DNA of 64,000 nucleotides from Novosphingopyxis iocasae (lineage in GTDB: Bacteria > Pseudomonadota > Alphaproteobacteria > Sphingomonadales > Sphingomonadaceae): the NCBI RefSeq assembly GCF_014334095.1, contig NZ_CP060495.1:1635001-1699000 (forward strand), in the 5' to 3' direction. The notes under the pieces were generated by a model. It worked only from the letters and a program-made list of their open reading frames with translations, made no database searches and had not been told where the DNA came from. A program made the position numbers and the translations under genes. This document shows positions 34,664-43,093 of this stretch, in pieces; position 1 is the stretch's first letter; every line of letters begins with the position of its first letter.

Positions 34664-36046
34664 CTATCCGTAACGGTTTTTCAGATAACGGAAGCTGGCA
34701 CGCAGACCGAGTGCTTCCCCGCCCTTGGGCCGTCCGGGCTTGGCCGATGGACGCCACGCAAAGGTGTCAAAATGCGCCCAGTCCGCTTTTTCCGGTGCAA
34801 ACTTCTTCAGGAACAGCGCGGCCGTGATCGATCCGGCGAACCCGCCGCTGGCGCTGTTCACGCAGTCGGCGATATCGCTGGAGAGCATCTCCATATAGCC
34901 GTCCCACAGTGGCAGCCGCCATAGCGGGTCGTCCTCCGTCTCGCCGCCTTCGGTGAGGCCTGTGGCAAGAGCATCGTCATTGGCGAACATCGCCGGCAGA
35001 TCGGGGCCGAGCGCAACCCGCGCCGCGCCGGTAAGGGTGGCGAAGTCGATCACCAGTTCCGGGTTGTCCTCGCCTGCCTTGGTCAACGCGTCGGCCAGGA
35101 TTAGACGCCCCTCGGCATCGGTGTTGTCGATTTCCACCGTCGTGCCGCTGCGCGCGGTGATGACGTCGCCAGGGCGCAGGGCGTTGCCCGAAATGGCATT
35201 TTCGACGGCGGGTACCAGCATATGGAGCCTTACCGGAAGGTTCGCCTTCATCACCAGTTCGGCGAGCGCGAGGGCGTGGGCGGAGCCGCCCATATCCTTT
35301 TTCATCAGCCGCATGCCGGTCGACGATTTGACGTCGAGGCCGCCCGAATCGAACACGACGCCCTTACCGATGATCGCCAGTTTGGGATGATCTTCCCTCC
35401 CCCAGCGCAGCTCGATCAGCCGGGGCGCGTGCTCGCGCATCGCAGCCTGACCAACCGCGTGGATCAAGGGATAACCGGTTTCCAGCGCATCGCCGCGTGT
35501 CACCTCCACGCTGCCGCCATGCGCCTTGGCAATGCGTTCGGCTTCCGCTTCAAGCGCGGGCGGTCCGCAATCGACCGGCGGCGTGTTGACCAAATCGCGC
35601 ACCAGCGCGGTCGCTTCGGCCAACATGACCATCTGGTCGATCTTCGCAGGCTCATCTGTCAGCAGCACGCGCGGCCCTTCAGACGGAGCCTCGAGATAGC
35701 GCGTGAACTTGTACTGCCCCATCAGCCAGCCGAACACGGCAGCGCCGGGATGTCCGTTCCCAAGCTTGTAAGTGCCCGCAGGCAGCGTCTCCGACAGCTT
35801 GGCGAGACACCAGGTCGAAAGCGCATCGCCATCTTCCACCCCTGCGACTACGGACCAGCTATCGCCTTCACCTGGAAGGATCGTGAAAGTGGCGGGCTCT
35901 GCCTTGAAGCGGTGCGCAGCCATCGCGGTGCGTTCCCGCGCGCTGCGGCTCTTGGACCATTGTTCGAAACCGTTCGTCGAAACGCAGTGGATCGGCACGG
36001 CGTCCTGGCCGTTGTCGGGGCGAATGAGCTGGCTGTATTGTGTCAT
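34664..36046 (-). CDS. M17 leucyl aminopeptidase family protein
   Basis: The 460-residue enzyme removes N-terminal residues from peptides in the cytoplasm using two metal ions. The C-terminal catalytic domain has IGKGVVFDSGGLDVKSS, MKKDMGGSAHALALAELV, the signature NTDAEGRLILADAL and IDFATLTGAARVALG. The N-terminal ~150 residues are the divergent oligomerisation domain. Its length and the VNTPPVDCGP segment place it with the alphaproteobacterial PepA-like subgroup. It is divergent from a lipoprotein gene (59-bp intergenic region) and precedes the MarR-family gene. Confidence 0.93.
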   Translation of the reverse strand: MTQYSQLIRPDNGQDAVPIHCVSTNGFEQWSKSRSARERTAMAAHRFKAEPATFTILPGEGDSWSVVAGVEDGDALSTWCLAKLSETLPAGTYKLGNGHPGAAVFGWLMGQYKFTRYLEAPSEGPRVLLTDEPAKIDQMVMLAEATALVRDLVNTPPVDCGPPALEAEAERIAKAHGGSVEVTRGDALETGYPLIHAVGQAAMREHAPRLIELRWGREDHPKLAIIGKGVVFDSGGLDVKSSTGMRLMKKDMGGSAHALALAELVMKANLPVRLHMLVPAVENAISGNALRPGDVITARSGTTVEIDNTDAEGRLILADALTKAGEDNPELVIDFATLTGAARVALGPDLPAMFANDDALATGLTEGGETEDDPLWRLPLWDGYMEMLSSDIADCVNSASGGFAGSITAALFLKKFAPEKADWAHFDTFAWRPSAKPGRPKGGEALGLRASFRYLKNRYG

Positions 36047-36105
36047 GCAGAATCCTTAAACCCGGACCGAGCCCGATGCCCAGCCCCGTCCACCGGAGAA
36101 AATCG

Positions 36106-36936
36106 ATGCGAAGTTTGTCCCTTGCCCTGGTGGTTACGCTTGGCGTTGCAGCCTGTTCCTCCGGCGATACCGTGCAACAGGATGAGCAGACCAGCCCGAA
36201 GGCAAGCGCTCGCGCTGAAGCGTCTGCCAAGGAAGCCGTCGCCACCGCTGCTAGCGACACCAGCGGCGCGCAGGGGTCGGCTTGGGACTACAAACAGAAA
36301 AACGACCTTTACGAATTCGAATATAAATTCCCCGCCGTGGCGCCAAAGCTGGCCGCCATTCTGAAGAAGGAGGCCGAAAGTGCGGAGGCGCAGCTGAAGG
36401 CCGATACGAAGCAGGCCCGTATCGAGGCGAACAATAGCGACTTTCCCTATCGCCCCTACGACCTGATGTACGTCTGGCAGCAGGTTGCCGACATTCCGGC
36501 CTTCCAGAGCCTCTCGGCGCAAATCTACAGCTTCTCTGGCGGTGCGCACGGTAATACCGCTTATGACAGCCTGGTATGGGACAAGTCGGCGGGCCGGGAG
36601 ATGAAGCCGATCGATTTCTTCACCTCCTCATCCGCCCTGGGCGCCCAAATTCGCCAGACATATTGTAAGAAACTGGATGCCGAGCGCCGCAAGAAACGCG
36701 AAGGCGATCCTGGCGATCCCAACGGCATGTTCAACGAATGCATCGATCCGATGGAACAGACGCTGCTGCTGGGCTCGTCCAACGGCAAAAGCTTCAATCG
36801 GCTGGGGATCATCGCCGGGCCCTATGCCGCCGGCCCCTATGCCGAGGGCAGCTACGACGTCACCTTGCCGGTGACGCAGGCCATCCTCGATCAGGTGAAA
36901 CCTGAGTATAAATCCGCCTTTTCCGTGATGCGCTGA
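36106..36936 (+). CDS. lipoprotein with DUF4163/DUF3298-like (RsiV-type) domains
   Basis: The 276-residue protein begins with a lipoprotein signal (MRSLSLALVVTLGVAAC, lipobox GVAAC with Cys17). A Ser/Ala/Lys-rich linker follows, then a domain with YEFEYKFPAVAP, YVWQQVADIPAFQSLSAQIYSFSGGAHGNTAYDSL and an ending DVTLPVTQAILDQVKPEY. The SGGAHGN motif is typical of DUF4163/DUF3298 proteins such as RsiV, which can bind lysozyme in Bacillus. It may therefore be a periplasmic stress or lysozyme-binding protein, an analogy only. ATG 36106 has CCGGAGAAAA upstream. It is convergent with the flavin monooxygenase gene. Confidence 0.8.
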   Translation: MRSLSLALVVTLGVAACSSGDTVQQDEQTSPKASARAEASAKEAVATAASDTSGAQGSAWDYKQKNDLYEFEYKFPAVAPKLAAILKKEAESAEAQLKADTKQARIEANNSDFPYRPYDLMYVWQQVADIPAFQSLSAQIYSFSGGAHGNTAYDSLVWDKSAGREMKPIDFFTSSSALGAQIRQTYCKKLDAERRKKREGDPGDPNGMFNECIDPMEQTLLLGSSNGKSFNRLGIIAGPYAAGPYAEGSYDVTLPVTQAILDQVKPEYKSAFSVMR

Positions 36937-36939
36937 CCC

Positions 36940-38436
36940 TTATTCCGCTGCGGCCATGACGGGCGGGGCATGCTCCGCCTGTCCGGCCTGGTGGAACACC
37001 AGCTCGCCATCGTCGATCGGGTCCTTCAGCAGGATTTTCCGGTCCAGCAGATAGTCTTGGTTGAGCTTCCACGGTTGGCGCGATCCGCTCTTGGGCAGGA
37101 TATCCATCGACCGCTGGAAATAGCCGGAGGAGAAATCGAACGCCGCCTCGGCCTCCACCGATCCGTTGGCGGGCAACGTTGGGACCGCATAATCGCCCAC
37201 CCGCGCCTCGACGGTATTAATGAACCGGCAGAAATAGCGCGCCACGATGTCCGCCTTCAGCGTCCAGCTGGCATTGACGTAACCGAACACGGCCGCAAGG
37301 TTCGGAATCCCGCTAAACATCGATCCCTTGTAATAGATGCGATCGGCGAAATTCACCGGTTCCCCATCGATATCGAAAGCGATCTTGCCGGCCACCGCCA
37401 GCTTCAGGCCGGTGGCGGTGACGATGATGTCCGCATTCAGATGTTCGCCCGATTTCAACTGAATGCCGGTCTCGTCGAAACGATCGATATGGTCGGTCAC
37501 GATACTGGCATCGCCCGCCTTCAATGCCTCGAACATGTCCGCATCGGGCACCAGGCAAAGCCGCTGCTCCCACGGATTATAGGGCGGCGTGAAATCCTTC
37601 TCGTCCATCTGCCCGCCCAGCGCCTCGCGAATCTTGCCGTGCAGAAACTCGCCAACCTTGCCGGGCTTGGAGCGGGCGCGGTTGAAGAAGAAGCGCTGCA
37701 ACAGGACGTTGCGCTTGCGGATCAACTTGTAGGCCGTGCTGTCGGGCAGGACCTTGCGCAGACCGTTGGCGATCGCGTCCTCGGACGGGCGGATTGCATA
37801 CCAGGTCGGCGTGCGCTGGAGCATCGTGACATGCGCCGCTTTCTTCGCGATCGAGGGCACCAGCGTCACCGCCGTGGCGCCCGACCCGATCACCACCACC
37901 CGCTTGCCCGAATAGTCGAGATCGTCGGGCCAGAATTGCGGGTGGACGATCTGCCCGCCGAAATCCTCGCGCCCTTCGAAATGCGGTTCGTGCCCCTTGT
38001 CATAATCATAATAGCCGGAAGCGAGATAGAGATAGCGCGCGCTGCACTTTGTGCGATGGCCCTCCCCATCGACGGATTCCAGCGTCCATAAAGCGGTCTC
38101 GCTCGACCATTTGGCGGTCGATACCTTCTGGCCGAAGCGGATATGCTGCTCAATGTCGCGCTCTTTGGCGATCCGATGGATATAGTTCCAGATCGAAGGG
38201 CCGTCGGCGATCGCCTTTTGCTCTGTCCAGGGTTCGAAATCGAAGCCAAGCGTGTGCATGTCGCTGTCCGATCGGATGCCGGGATATTGGAACAGATCCC
38301 AGGTGCCGCCCAGATCGTCGCGCTGCTCGAGGATGGCGAAGGTCTTGCCCGGACAATCGCGCTGCAGATGCACTGCCATGCCGATTCCCGATAGACCCGC
38401 GCCCACGATCAGGACGTCGAATTGCTCTTGGCTCAT
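36940..38436 (-). CDS. flavin-containing / Baeyer-Villiger-type monooxygenase
   Basis: The 498-residue flavoprotein has an FAD-binding motif VGAGLSGIGMAVHLQ (11-25), LEQRDDLGGTWDLFQYPGIRSDSDMH, the monooxygenase fingerprint FGGQIVHPQFWPDD (close to the FxGxxxHxxxW consensus) and an NADPH-binding VVVIGSGATAVTLV. It would insert oxygen into ketones or oxidise soft nucleophiles using NADPH and O2; the substrate is unknown. It follows the P450 gene on the same strand with a 240-bp gap, and an inverted repeat at its start region suggests local repression. The two oxygenases may act on the same hydrophobic compounds. Confidence 0.9.
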   Translation of the reverse strand: MSQEQFDVLIVGAGLSGIGMAVHLQRDCPGKTFAILEQRDDLGGTWDLFQYPGIRSDSDMHTLGFDFEPWTEQKAIADGPSIWNYIHRIAKERDIEQHIRFGQKVSTAKWSSETALWTLESVDGEGHRTKCSARYLYLASGYYDYDKGHEPHFEGREDFGGQIVHPQFWPDDLDYSGKRVVVIGSGATAVTLVPSIAKKAAHVTMLQRTPTWYAIRPSEDAIANGLRKVLPDSTAYKLIRKRNVLLQRFFFNRARSKPGKVGEFLHGKIREALGGQMDEKDFTPPYNPWEQRLCLVPDADMFEALKAGDASIVTDHIDRFDETGIQLKSGEHLNADIIVTATGLKLAVAGKIAFDIDGEPVNFADRIYYKGSMFSGIPNLAAVFGYVNASWTLKADIVARYFCRFINTVEARVGDYAVPTLPANGSVEAEAAFDFSSGYFQRSMDILPKSGSRQPWKLNQDYLLDRKILLKDPIDDGELVFHQAGQAEHAPPVMAAAE

Positions 38437-38439
38437 GTC

Positions 38440-38463
38440 ACACTCTCCTCGATGGCAGAGTGT
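38440..38463 (-). promoter_or_regulatory. inverted repeat at the start of the monooxygenase gene (operator-like)
   Basis: A perfect 7-bp inverted repeat, ACACTCT at 38440-38446 and AGAGTGT at 38457-38463, lies 4-27 bp before the start codon. It covers the Shine-Dalgarno region and a TATAC -10-like element. A TetR-type repressor site is a reasonable reading, but no regulator gene is adjacent. Confidence 0.45.
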
Positions 38464-38676
38464 ATAGGTTGCATTGCAGGACGCAAGTCGCAGCGGGCGA
38501 TTCGCAGGAAGCCGAGCTTATTGCGAATGGAAAGTCGCGAGAGTCCCTATACCGGCAGGCCTGTTCGGCTCCGCCCGAACGCTTGTTGCGAATGAGCGAG
38601 CGGCGCAGGCGAAGGAAGGTCATCCTGCCGTTTTTACACCCTCACCGCGCGGTAGGACAGCGCCCCCTGCCCGCGC

Positions 38677-39894
38677 CTATTTCGTAAGCCAGATTTCGCC
38701 ATAGCCGTTGAACGCCGGCGCGATCTTGTGTTTCAATTCGTGCGCGTCCGAAAAGGCCAGGTTCGGGAAGCGATCGAACAGCATCGGCAGCGCGATGCGG
38801 CCCTGCGCGAGCCCCAGTTGCGCCCCCAGACAATAATGCGCGCCGCCGCCGAAAGCGAAATGCGTGATCTCGTCCCGGCCAATGTCGAAGGCCTGCGGAT
38901 TTTCGTTGAGCGCCGGATCGTAATGCGCGCCGAACAGCGAGAGGTGGATGGTCTCCCCCTTGGCGATGCACTGGCCGTTCACCTCCATGTCCTCCGGCGC
39001 GGTGCGCAGGCACTGGGCCACCGGCGGCTCGACGCGCAGCACCTCGTCCAGCGCCTTGTCAATCAGCGCGGGATCGCCTTTCAGCTTGGCGAGCTGATCC
39101 GGGTTCTGCAGCAGCTTCACCACGCCGCTGCCGATCATGTCCGTTGTCGTACTGTTGCCAGCAATCAGCAGCAAGCGGATCAGCAGCACGATATCGCGCG
39201 TCGTCAGCGTGTCGCCTTCTTCCTCGGCGCGGGCGAGGCCGGAGATCAGATCGTCCCCAACGCCGCCGCGGCGCTTTTCCACCTCGCGCGCCAGATAGTC
39301 GGCCAGCGTCGTCGTTCCTTCCTCATATAGTGCCGTCTGTTCGGCGGTGCGGAAGGGATTGAGCGCCTGCATGCAGCCCAAAGACCAGCGGCGAAAATCC
39401 TTGCGATCCGCCGGATCGATGCCCAGCAGTTCGGCCATCACAGTGGTGGGCAGCGGAGAGCCGAATACGGCGACGAAATCGAACGGATCGTCGGCCGCCT
39501 CGATATCGTCGGCCAGCGTGGCCGCGATCGCATCGATCCGCGGCAGCAGCGCATCGACGGCGCGCTTGTTGAATGCCTTCAGCACCAGCCGCCGCTGGCG
39601 CGCATGGTCCGGATCGTCGAGCATCAGCAGCGACAGCTCCTTGCTGTTCGCGCCGTAAAGCGTCTTGGTGAACGTCCCTTCATTGGCCTTGGCCGGATCG
39701 ACCACCAGGCTGCGGTCCTTCACCAGCCGCTCCACCTCATGCCCGCCGGTCACGAAATAACGGCCGAGCTGCTGATCGTGATGCACCGGCTCCGCCGCGC
39801 GCAGGCGATCGAGCGTCACCCAAGGCGTTTCGCGATAGGTCGGGTCGATCGCGGACAGGGCGTAGCCCGTCGGCAGCGTGGTTTCGTCGGTCAT
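38677..39894 (-). CDS. cytochrome P450
   Basis: The 405-residue soluble bacterial P450 carries the heme-ligand loop FAFGGGAHYCLGAQLG with Cys355, the I-helix LLLIAGNSTTTDMIG (usual AGxxT) and the K-helix EVLRVEPPVAQCLRT with the ExxR motif. Other landmarks are DDPDHARQRRLVLKAFNKR near residues 93-111. It hydroxylates a small hydrophobic molecule with electrons from a ferredoxin or similar carrier, which is not encoded nearby. It lies upstream of the flavin monooxygenase gene and likely belongs to the same catabolic or modification unit. An inverted repeat lies in its upstream region. Confidence 0.95.
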   Translation of the reverse strand: MTDETTLPTGYALSAIDPTYRETPWVTLDRLRAAEPVHHDQQLGRYFVTGGHEVERLVKDRSLVVDPAKANEGTFTKTLYGANSKELSLLMLDDPDHARQRRLVLKAFNKRAVDALLPRIDAIAATLADDIEAADDPFDFVAVFGSPLPTTVMAELLGIDPADRKDFRRWSLGCMQALNPFRTAEQTALYEEGTTTLADYLAREVEKRRGGVGDDLISGLARAEEEGDTLTTRDIVLLIRLLLIAGNSTTTDMIGSGVVKLLQNPDQLAKLKGDPALIDKALDEVLRVEPPVAQCLRTAPEDMEVNGQCIAKGETIHLSLFGAHYDPALNENPQAFDIGRDEITHFAFGGGAHYCLGAQLGLAQGRIALPMLFDRFPNLAFSDAHELKHKIAPAFNGYGEIWLTK

Positions 39895-39916
39895 CTGATG
39901 CCCCCCGGATGTTGTC

Positions 39917-39953
39917 AGAACCGTTCGCGCTGAGCATGTCGCAGCACGGTTCT
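39917..39953 (-). promoter_or_regulatory. inverted repeat upstream of the P450 gene
   Basis: AGAACCGT (39917-39924) and ACGGTTCT (39946-39953) form a perfect 8-bp inverted repeat about 25 bp before the P450 start. It could be an operator or a leader hairpin. Confidence 0.4.
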
Positions 39954-40023
39954 TCTATGCGGAGGGCAGACAAAAAAGAACAGCCTCCTTCGACTGGCGG
40001 AAGGATGGACGGAAATAGAACCA

Positions 40024-40120
40024 CGTCATTGCGAGGCCGCAGGCCGAAGCAATCCAGGGCCGTTACAGCGCTGCATCCGCTCTGGATTGCTTCGTCGCCT
40101 GCAGGCTCCTCGCAATGACG
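40024..40120. repeat. 97-bp imperfect palindromic intergenic repeat
   Basis: The two ends, CGTCATTGCGAG and CTCGCAATGACG, are perfect inverted repeats. Further inside, GAAGCAATCCAG mirrors CTGGATTGCTTC and GCCGCAGGCC mirrors GCCTGCAGGC imperfectly. The whole unit would fold into a long hairpin with a short loop. Palindromes of this CGTCATTGCGAG...GCAATCCAG type are scattered in many bacterial intergenic regions and resemble REP or miniature mobile elements. It sits between rimO and the P450 gene. Confidence 0.8.
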
Positions 40121-40143
40121 GTGGGTTGCAACCGATTGGGCGG

Positions 40144-41520
40144 CTAAGCCGGCACCCCGAACAGATCGTGCTCGTCCGCCTCTTCGATTTCCACGTCGAG
40201 GATATCCCCCGGCTTCATCTCGCCCGAAACGTTGCGCAGATAGACATGCCCATCGATCTCCGGCGCATCGGCCTGGCTGCGGGCGGTGGCGCCGATGTCG
40301 CCATCCTCATCGGGCTCGCCCACTTCATCGACGATCACCGGCAGGGTGCGACCGACCTTGGCCTGCAGCTTCGCGGCCGAAATCGCGGCGGTCTTTTCCA
40401 TGATCCGAGCAAAGCGCTCTTCCTTCACCTCTTCGGGCACCGGATCGGGCAGCGCATTGGCTGCTGCGCCCTCCACGGGTTCGAAGCGGAACGCGCCGAC
40501 GCGGTCCAGCTGCGCCTCGTCCAGCCAGTCGAGCAGATACTGGAAGTCCTCCTCCGTCTCGCCGGGGAAGCCGACCACGAAGCTGGAGCGGACCGCAATG
40601 TCCGGGCAAACCTCGCGCCAGGCTTTGAGGCGGCCGAGCACCTTGGCCTCGTTCGCCGGGCGCTTCATCCGCTTGAGCACGGACGGTGCGGCATGCTGGA
40701 ACGGGATGTCCAGATAGGGCGTCAGATAGCCTTCGGCCATCAGCGGGATGACCTGATCGACATGGGGGTACGGGTAGACATAGTGCAGCCGCACCCATGG
40801 CGAAGCGCCGTCGATGGTGCGAAGCTGACCCAGTTCGCGCGCCAGATCGGTCATATGCGCGCGCACTTCGCGGCCCTTCCATGCGCGTGGCTCGTGCCGG
40901 GTGTCGACGCCATAGGCCGACGTGTCCTGGCTGATGACGAGCAGTTCCTTCGTGCCCGCCGCCACCAGCTTTTCCGCCTCGCGCAGCACCGCGTCGATGC
41001 GGCGGCTGGCAAGGTCCCCGCGCAAAGACGGAATGATGCAGAAGCTGCAGCGGTGATTGCAGCCCTCCGAAATCTTCAGATAGCTGTAGTGGCGCGGCGT
41101 CAGCTTCAGCCCGCCGATGGTGTCGAGGTTCGGGATCAGATCGACATAGGCCCCGCGCGCAGGCGGGGCCGCTTCGTGCACCGCGCCGACCACATCCTCA
41201 TATTGATGCGCCCCGGTGATGGCGAGCACGTCCGGAAAGCGCGCGCGGATGGCGTCGGCTTCATTGCCCATGCAGCCGGTCACGATCACGCGGCCATTGG
41301 CGTTCATGGCCTCGCCGATCGCCTCCAGACTTTCCTCCTTGGCGGAATCGAGGAAGCCGCAGGTGTTGACCAGTACCACGTCCGCGCCTTCATAATCGGG
41401 CGCCATGTCGTAACCGTCCGCGCGCAGGCGCGTGAGGATGCGTTCGCTGTCCACCAGCGCCTTGGGACATCCCAGCGAGACCATGCCCACCTTGGGCGGC
41501 GTTTCGATTTTCGTTGCCAT
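40144..41520 (-). CDS. rimO: ribosomal protein uS12 methylthiotransferase RimO
   Basis: RimO is a radical-SAM enzyme that adds a methylthio group to Asp88 of ribosomal protein uS12. The 458-residue protein has the N-terminal MTTase domain ([43 protein letters not shown], with three cluster Cys), the radical-SAM core with [15 protein letters not shown], and a C-terminal TRAM domain ending near DEHDLFGVP. The SLGCPKA and SFCIIP forms distinguish RimO from MiaB. ATG 41520 (MATKIETPP) is used; the frame continues 13 codons upstream without support. The palindromic repeat lies just after its stop. Confidence 0.96.
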   Translation of the reverse strand: MATKIETPPKVGMVSLGCPKALVDSERILTRLRADGYDMAPDYEGADVVLVNTCGFLDSAKEESLEAIGEAMNANGRVIVTGCMGNEADAIRARFPDVLAITGAHQYEDVVGAVHEAAPPARGAYVDLIPNLDTIGGLKLTPRHYSYLKISEGCNHRCSFCIIPSLRGDLASRRIDAVLREAEKLVAAGTKELLVISQDTSAYGVDTRHEPRAWKGREVRAHMTDLARELGQLRTIDGASPWVRLHYVYPYPHVDQVIPLMAEGYLTPYLDIPFQHAAPSVLKRMKRPANEAKVLGRLKAWREVCPDIAVRSSFVVGFPGETEEDFQYLLDWLDEAQLDRVGAFRFEPVEGAAANALPDPVPEEVKEERFARIMEKTAAISAAKLQAKVGRTLPVIVDEVGEPDEDGDIGATARSQADAPEIDGHVYLRNVSGEMKPGDILDVEIEEADEHDLFGVPA

Positions 41521-41634
41521 GATGCGGGCGCAGATAGGCGCGAACAGGTGAAATGTCACCGTTCTCCTGATAGAAGGTTCATCGCTTCTGCTACCGCCGG
41601 AGCGATGCAGCTATCAAGGAACAGGGCCGCCGCC

Positions 41635-42027
41635 ATGAATATTCTCATCATCCTGCTCGCCGCGCTGGCCGCGTTTCTGGTGGGCGGGCTGTGGTACGGG
41701 CCTGTCTTCGGCAAGGCGTGGATCCGGCTGATCGGCAAGGCGGCGGACGGTCTGCCGGCGGGAAACATGTTCAAGATCTACGGCCTCGCCTTCCTGTTTG
41801 CGCTGCTGCAGGCGACCATGCTCGCGCATATGTTCGATCGGCTGGGCGATCCACCCTTCCATATCGTGATGATGATTTCCTGCGGTCTGGCACTGGGTTT
41901 CGTGATCCCGGCGATCGGCACGAACTATCTATTCCGGCGCGAACCGCGGAAGCTGTTCTTCATCGATGCCGGATACTGGCTCGCCTTCTACGCGGCGATG
42001 GGCCTCGTATTCGCGCTGCTCGGCTAA
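41635..42027 (+). CDS. DUF1761 family membrane protein
   Basis: The 130-residue protein has four hydrophobic helices (about 2-20, 48-67, 75-93 and 108-129). Its family landmarks are AAFLVGGLWYGPVFGKAWI near the N-terminus and the central YGLAFLFALLQATMLAHMF. DUF1761 proteins are small integral membrane proteins of unknown function. It starts at ATG 41635 with AAGGA some 16 bp upstream. Its stop is one base from the stop of the convergent K+ channel gene, leaving no room for a separate terminator. Confidence 0.82.
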   Translation: MNILIILLAALAAFLVGGLWYGPVFGKAWIRLIGKAADGLPAGNMFKIYGLAFLFALLQATMLAHMFDRLGDPPFHIVMMISCGLALGFVIPAIGTNYLFRREPRKLFFIDAGYWLAFYAAMGLVFALLG

Positions 42028-42028
42028 G

Positions 42029-43093
42029 CTATCTATCCGCGCTGGTGCCGGTTCCGGCGACGATCTCTACCACCGTATCGCCCGCCTGCATGGACTGGGC
42101 TTCTTCCTGCCAGAAACCGAAGGGCTGTCCGTCCCGGTAGAGCCGCACGCCTACGCCGGTTTTCAGCGCCGTCATCGGCTGACCATATTCCTCCGGCTGG
42201 ATCGCGCGTTCGGCGAGCGCCACGCGGCCCGTTACGGAGGCGAGGTCCGAGATATAATCGGCGATATGTTCGCCGTGGCAGCTTCCCGCCAGCAGCAAAC
42301 CGGCAAAGTTCACCGGGTTGATGACATTGTTCGCGCCTGCCTGCCGCGCGAGCAGCTCGTTGTCCGATGCGCGCACGACCACGCTGATCGGCACGTCCGG
42401 TGCCAGATGGCGGACGGTCAGCACGATCAGGATCGAGGTATCGTCGCTGCCCGCCGATACAATCACCGAGGCTGCCGTGCTTACGCGCACGTCGGTCAAT
42501 GTCTGGTCGCGCGTCGCGTCCGCGGAAAGGACGGTACAGCCCATGCTTTCCGCCGCGGCGGTTGCATCGGGGCTCTTGTCGACCACCACGATCGACTTTG
42601 GATCCTGCCCGCGCTCCAGCAACTCCTTGGTCGCCTCCTGCCCGCTGACCCCGAAGCCCGCGACCACGATATGGCCGCTCAAATTACCCTGCAGAAGTTT
42701 CATACGCCATTTGTCCCAGGTACGCTTGAGCACGAAGTTATAGGCCGTGCCGACGAAAATCAGCACCACGAAGACGCGGATCGGCGTCACGATCAGTGCA
42801 TCGAACAGCCGCGCGCGCTCCGTGACAGGCGCGATATCGCCATAGCCGGTGGTGGTGATCGATATCATCGTGAAATAGACGACATCGAGGAAACTCACCT
42901 CGCCATCATAATTATCCTGAAGGCCGGTGCGGTCGAACCAGTGAACGGCCACGGCCAGTCCGATCAGGAAGAAAACGAACAGCACGCGCAGCATCGCGTC
43001 CGCCCAGACGGGCAGAGAGCTTTTGCGCGTCAGCATCGCGGTGCGGCTACGCTGGCGCGAACGGACGCTGCTTTCTCTTGATCCGTCAACCAT
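42029..43093 (-). CDS. potassium channel family protein with TrkA-N (RCK) domain
   Basis: The 354-residue protein has two transmembrane helices (about 32-52 and 97-120) flanking a pore with the selectivity filter TTTGYGD at residues 80-86. A cytoplasmic Rossmann-type TrkA-N/RCK domain follows (HIVVAGFGVSGQEATKELLERG, VVVDKSPDATAAAESMG, ADATRDQTLTDVRV) with a TrkA-C-like tail. This is the two-TM, RCK-gated K+ channel layout. The N-terminus is basic. ATG 43093 overlaps the stop of the NlpD-like gene by one base, so the surE, NlpD-like and channel genes are probably one operon. Confidence 0.9.
   Translation of the reverse strand: MVDGSRESSVRSRQRSRTAMLTRKSSLPVWADAMLRVLFVFFLIGLAVAVHWFDRTGLQDNYDGEVSFLDVVYFTMISITTTGYGDIAPVTERARLFDALIVTPIRVFVVLIFVGTAYNFVLKRTWDKWRMKLLQGNLSGHIVVAGFGVSGQEATKELLERGQDPKSIVVVDKSPDATAAAESMGCTVLSADATRDQTLTDVRVSTAASVIVSAGSDDTSILIVLTVRHLAPDVPISVVVRASDNELLARQAGANNVINPVNFAGLLLAGSCHGEHIADYISDLASVTGRVALAERAIQPEEYGQPMTALKTGVGVRLYRDGQPFGFWQEEAQSMQAGDTVVEIVAGTGTSADR

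Noticed and set aside
36940-39894. The P450/flavin monooxygenase pair as a biosynthetic gene cluster
   Set aside because: No core synthase, terpene or peptide machinery nearby; two oxygenases alone do not support a cluster.
40087-41634. Long upstream extension of the DUF1761 frame across rimO
   Set aside because: The extension is antisense to rimO; DUF1761 starts at its own ATG 41635 with a hydrophobic N-terminus.
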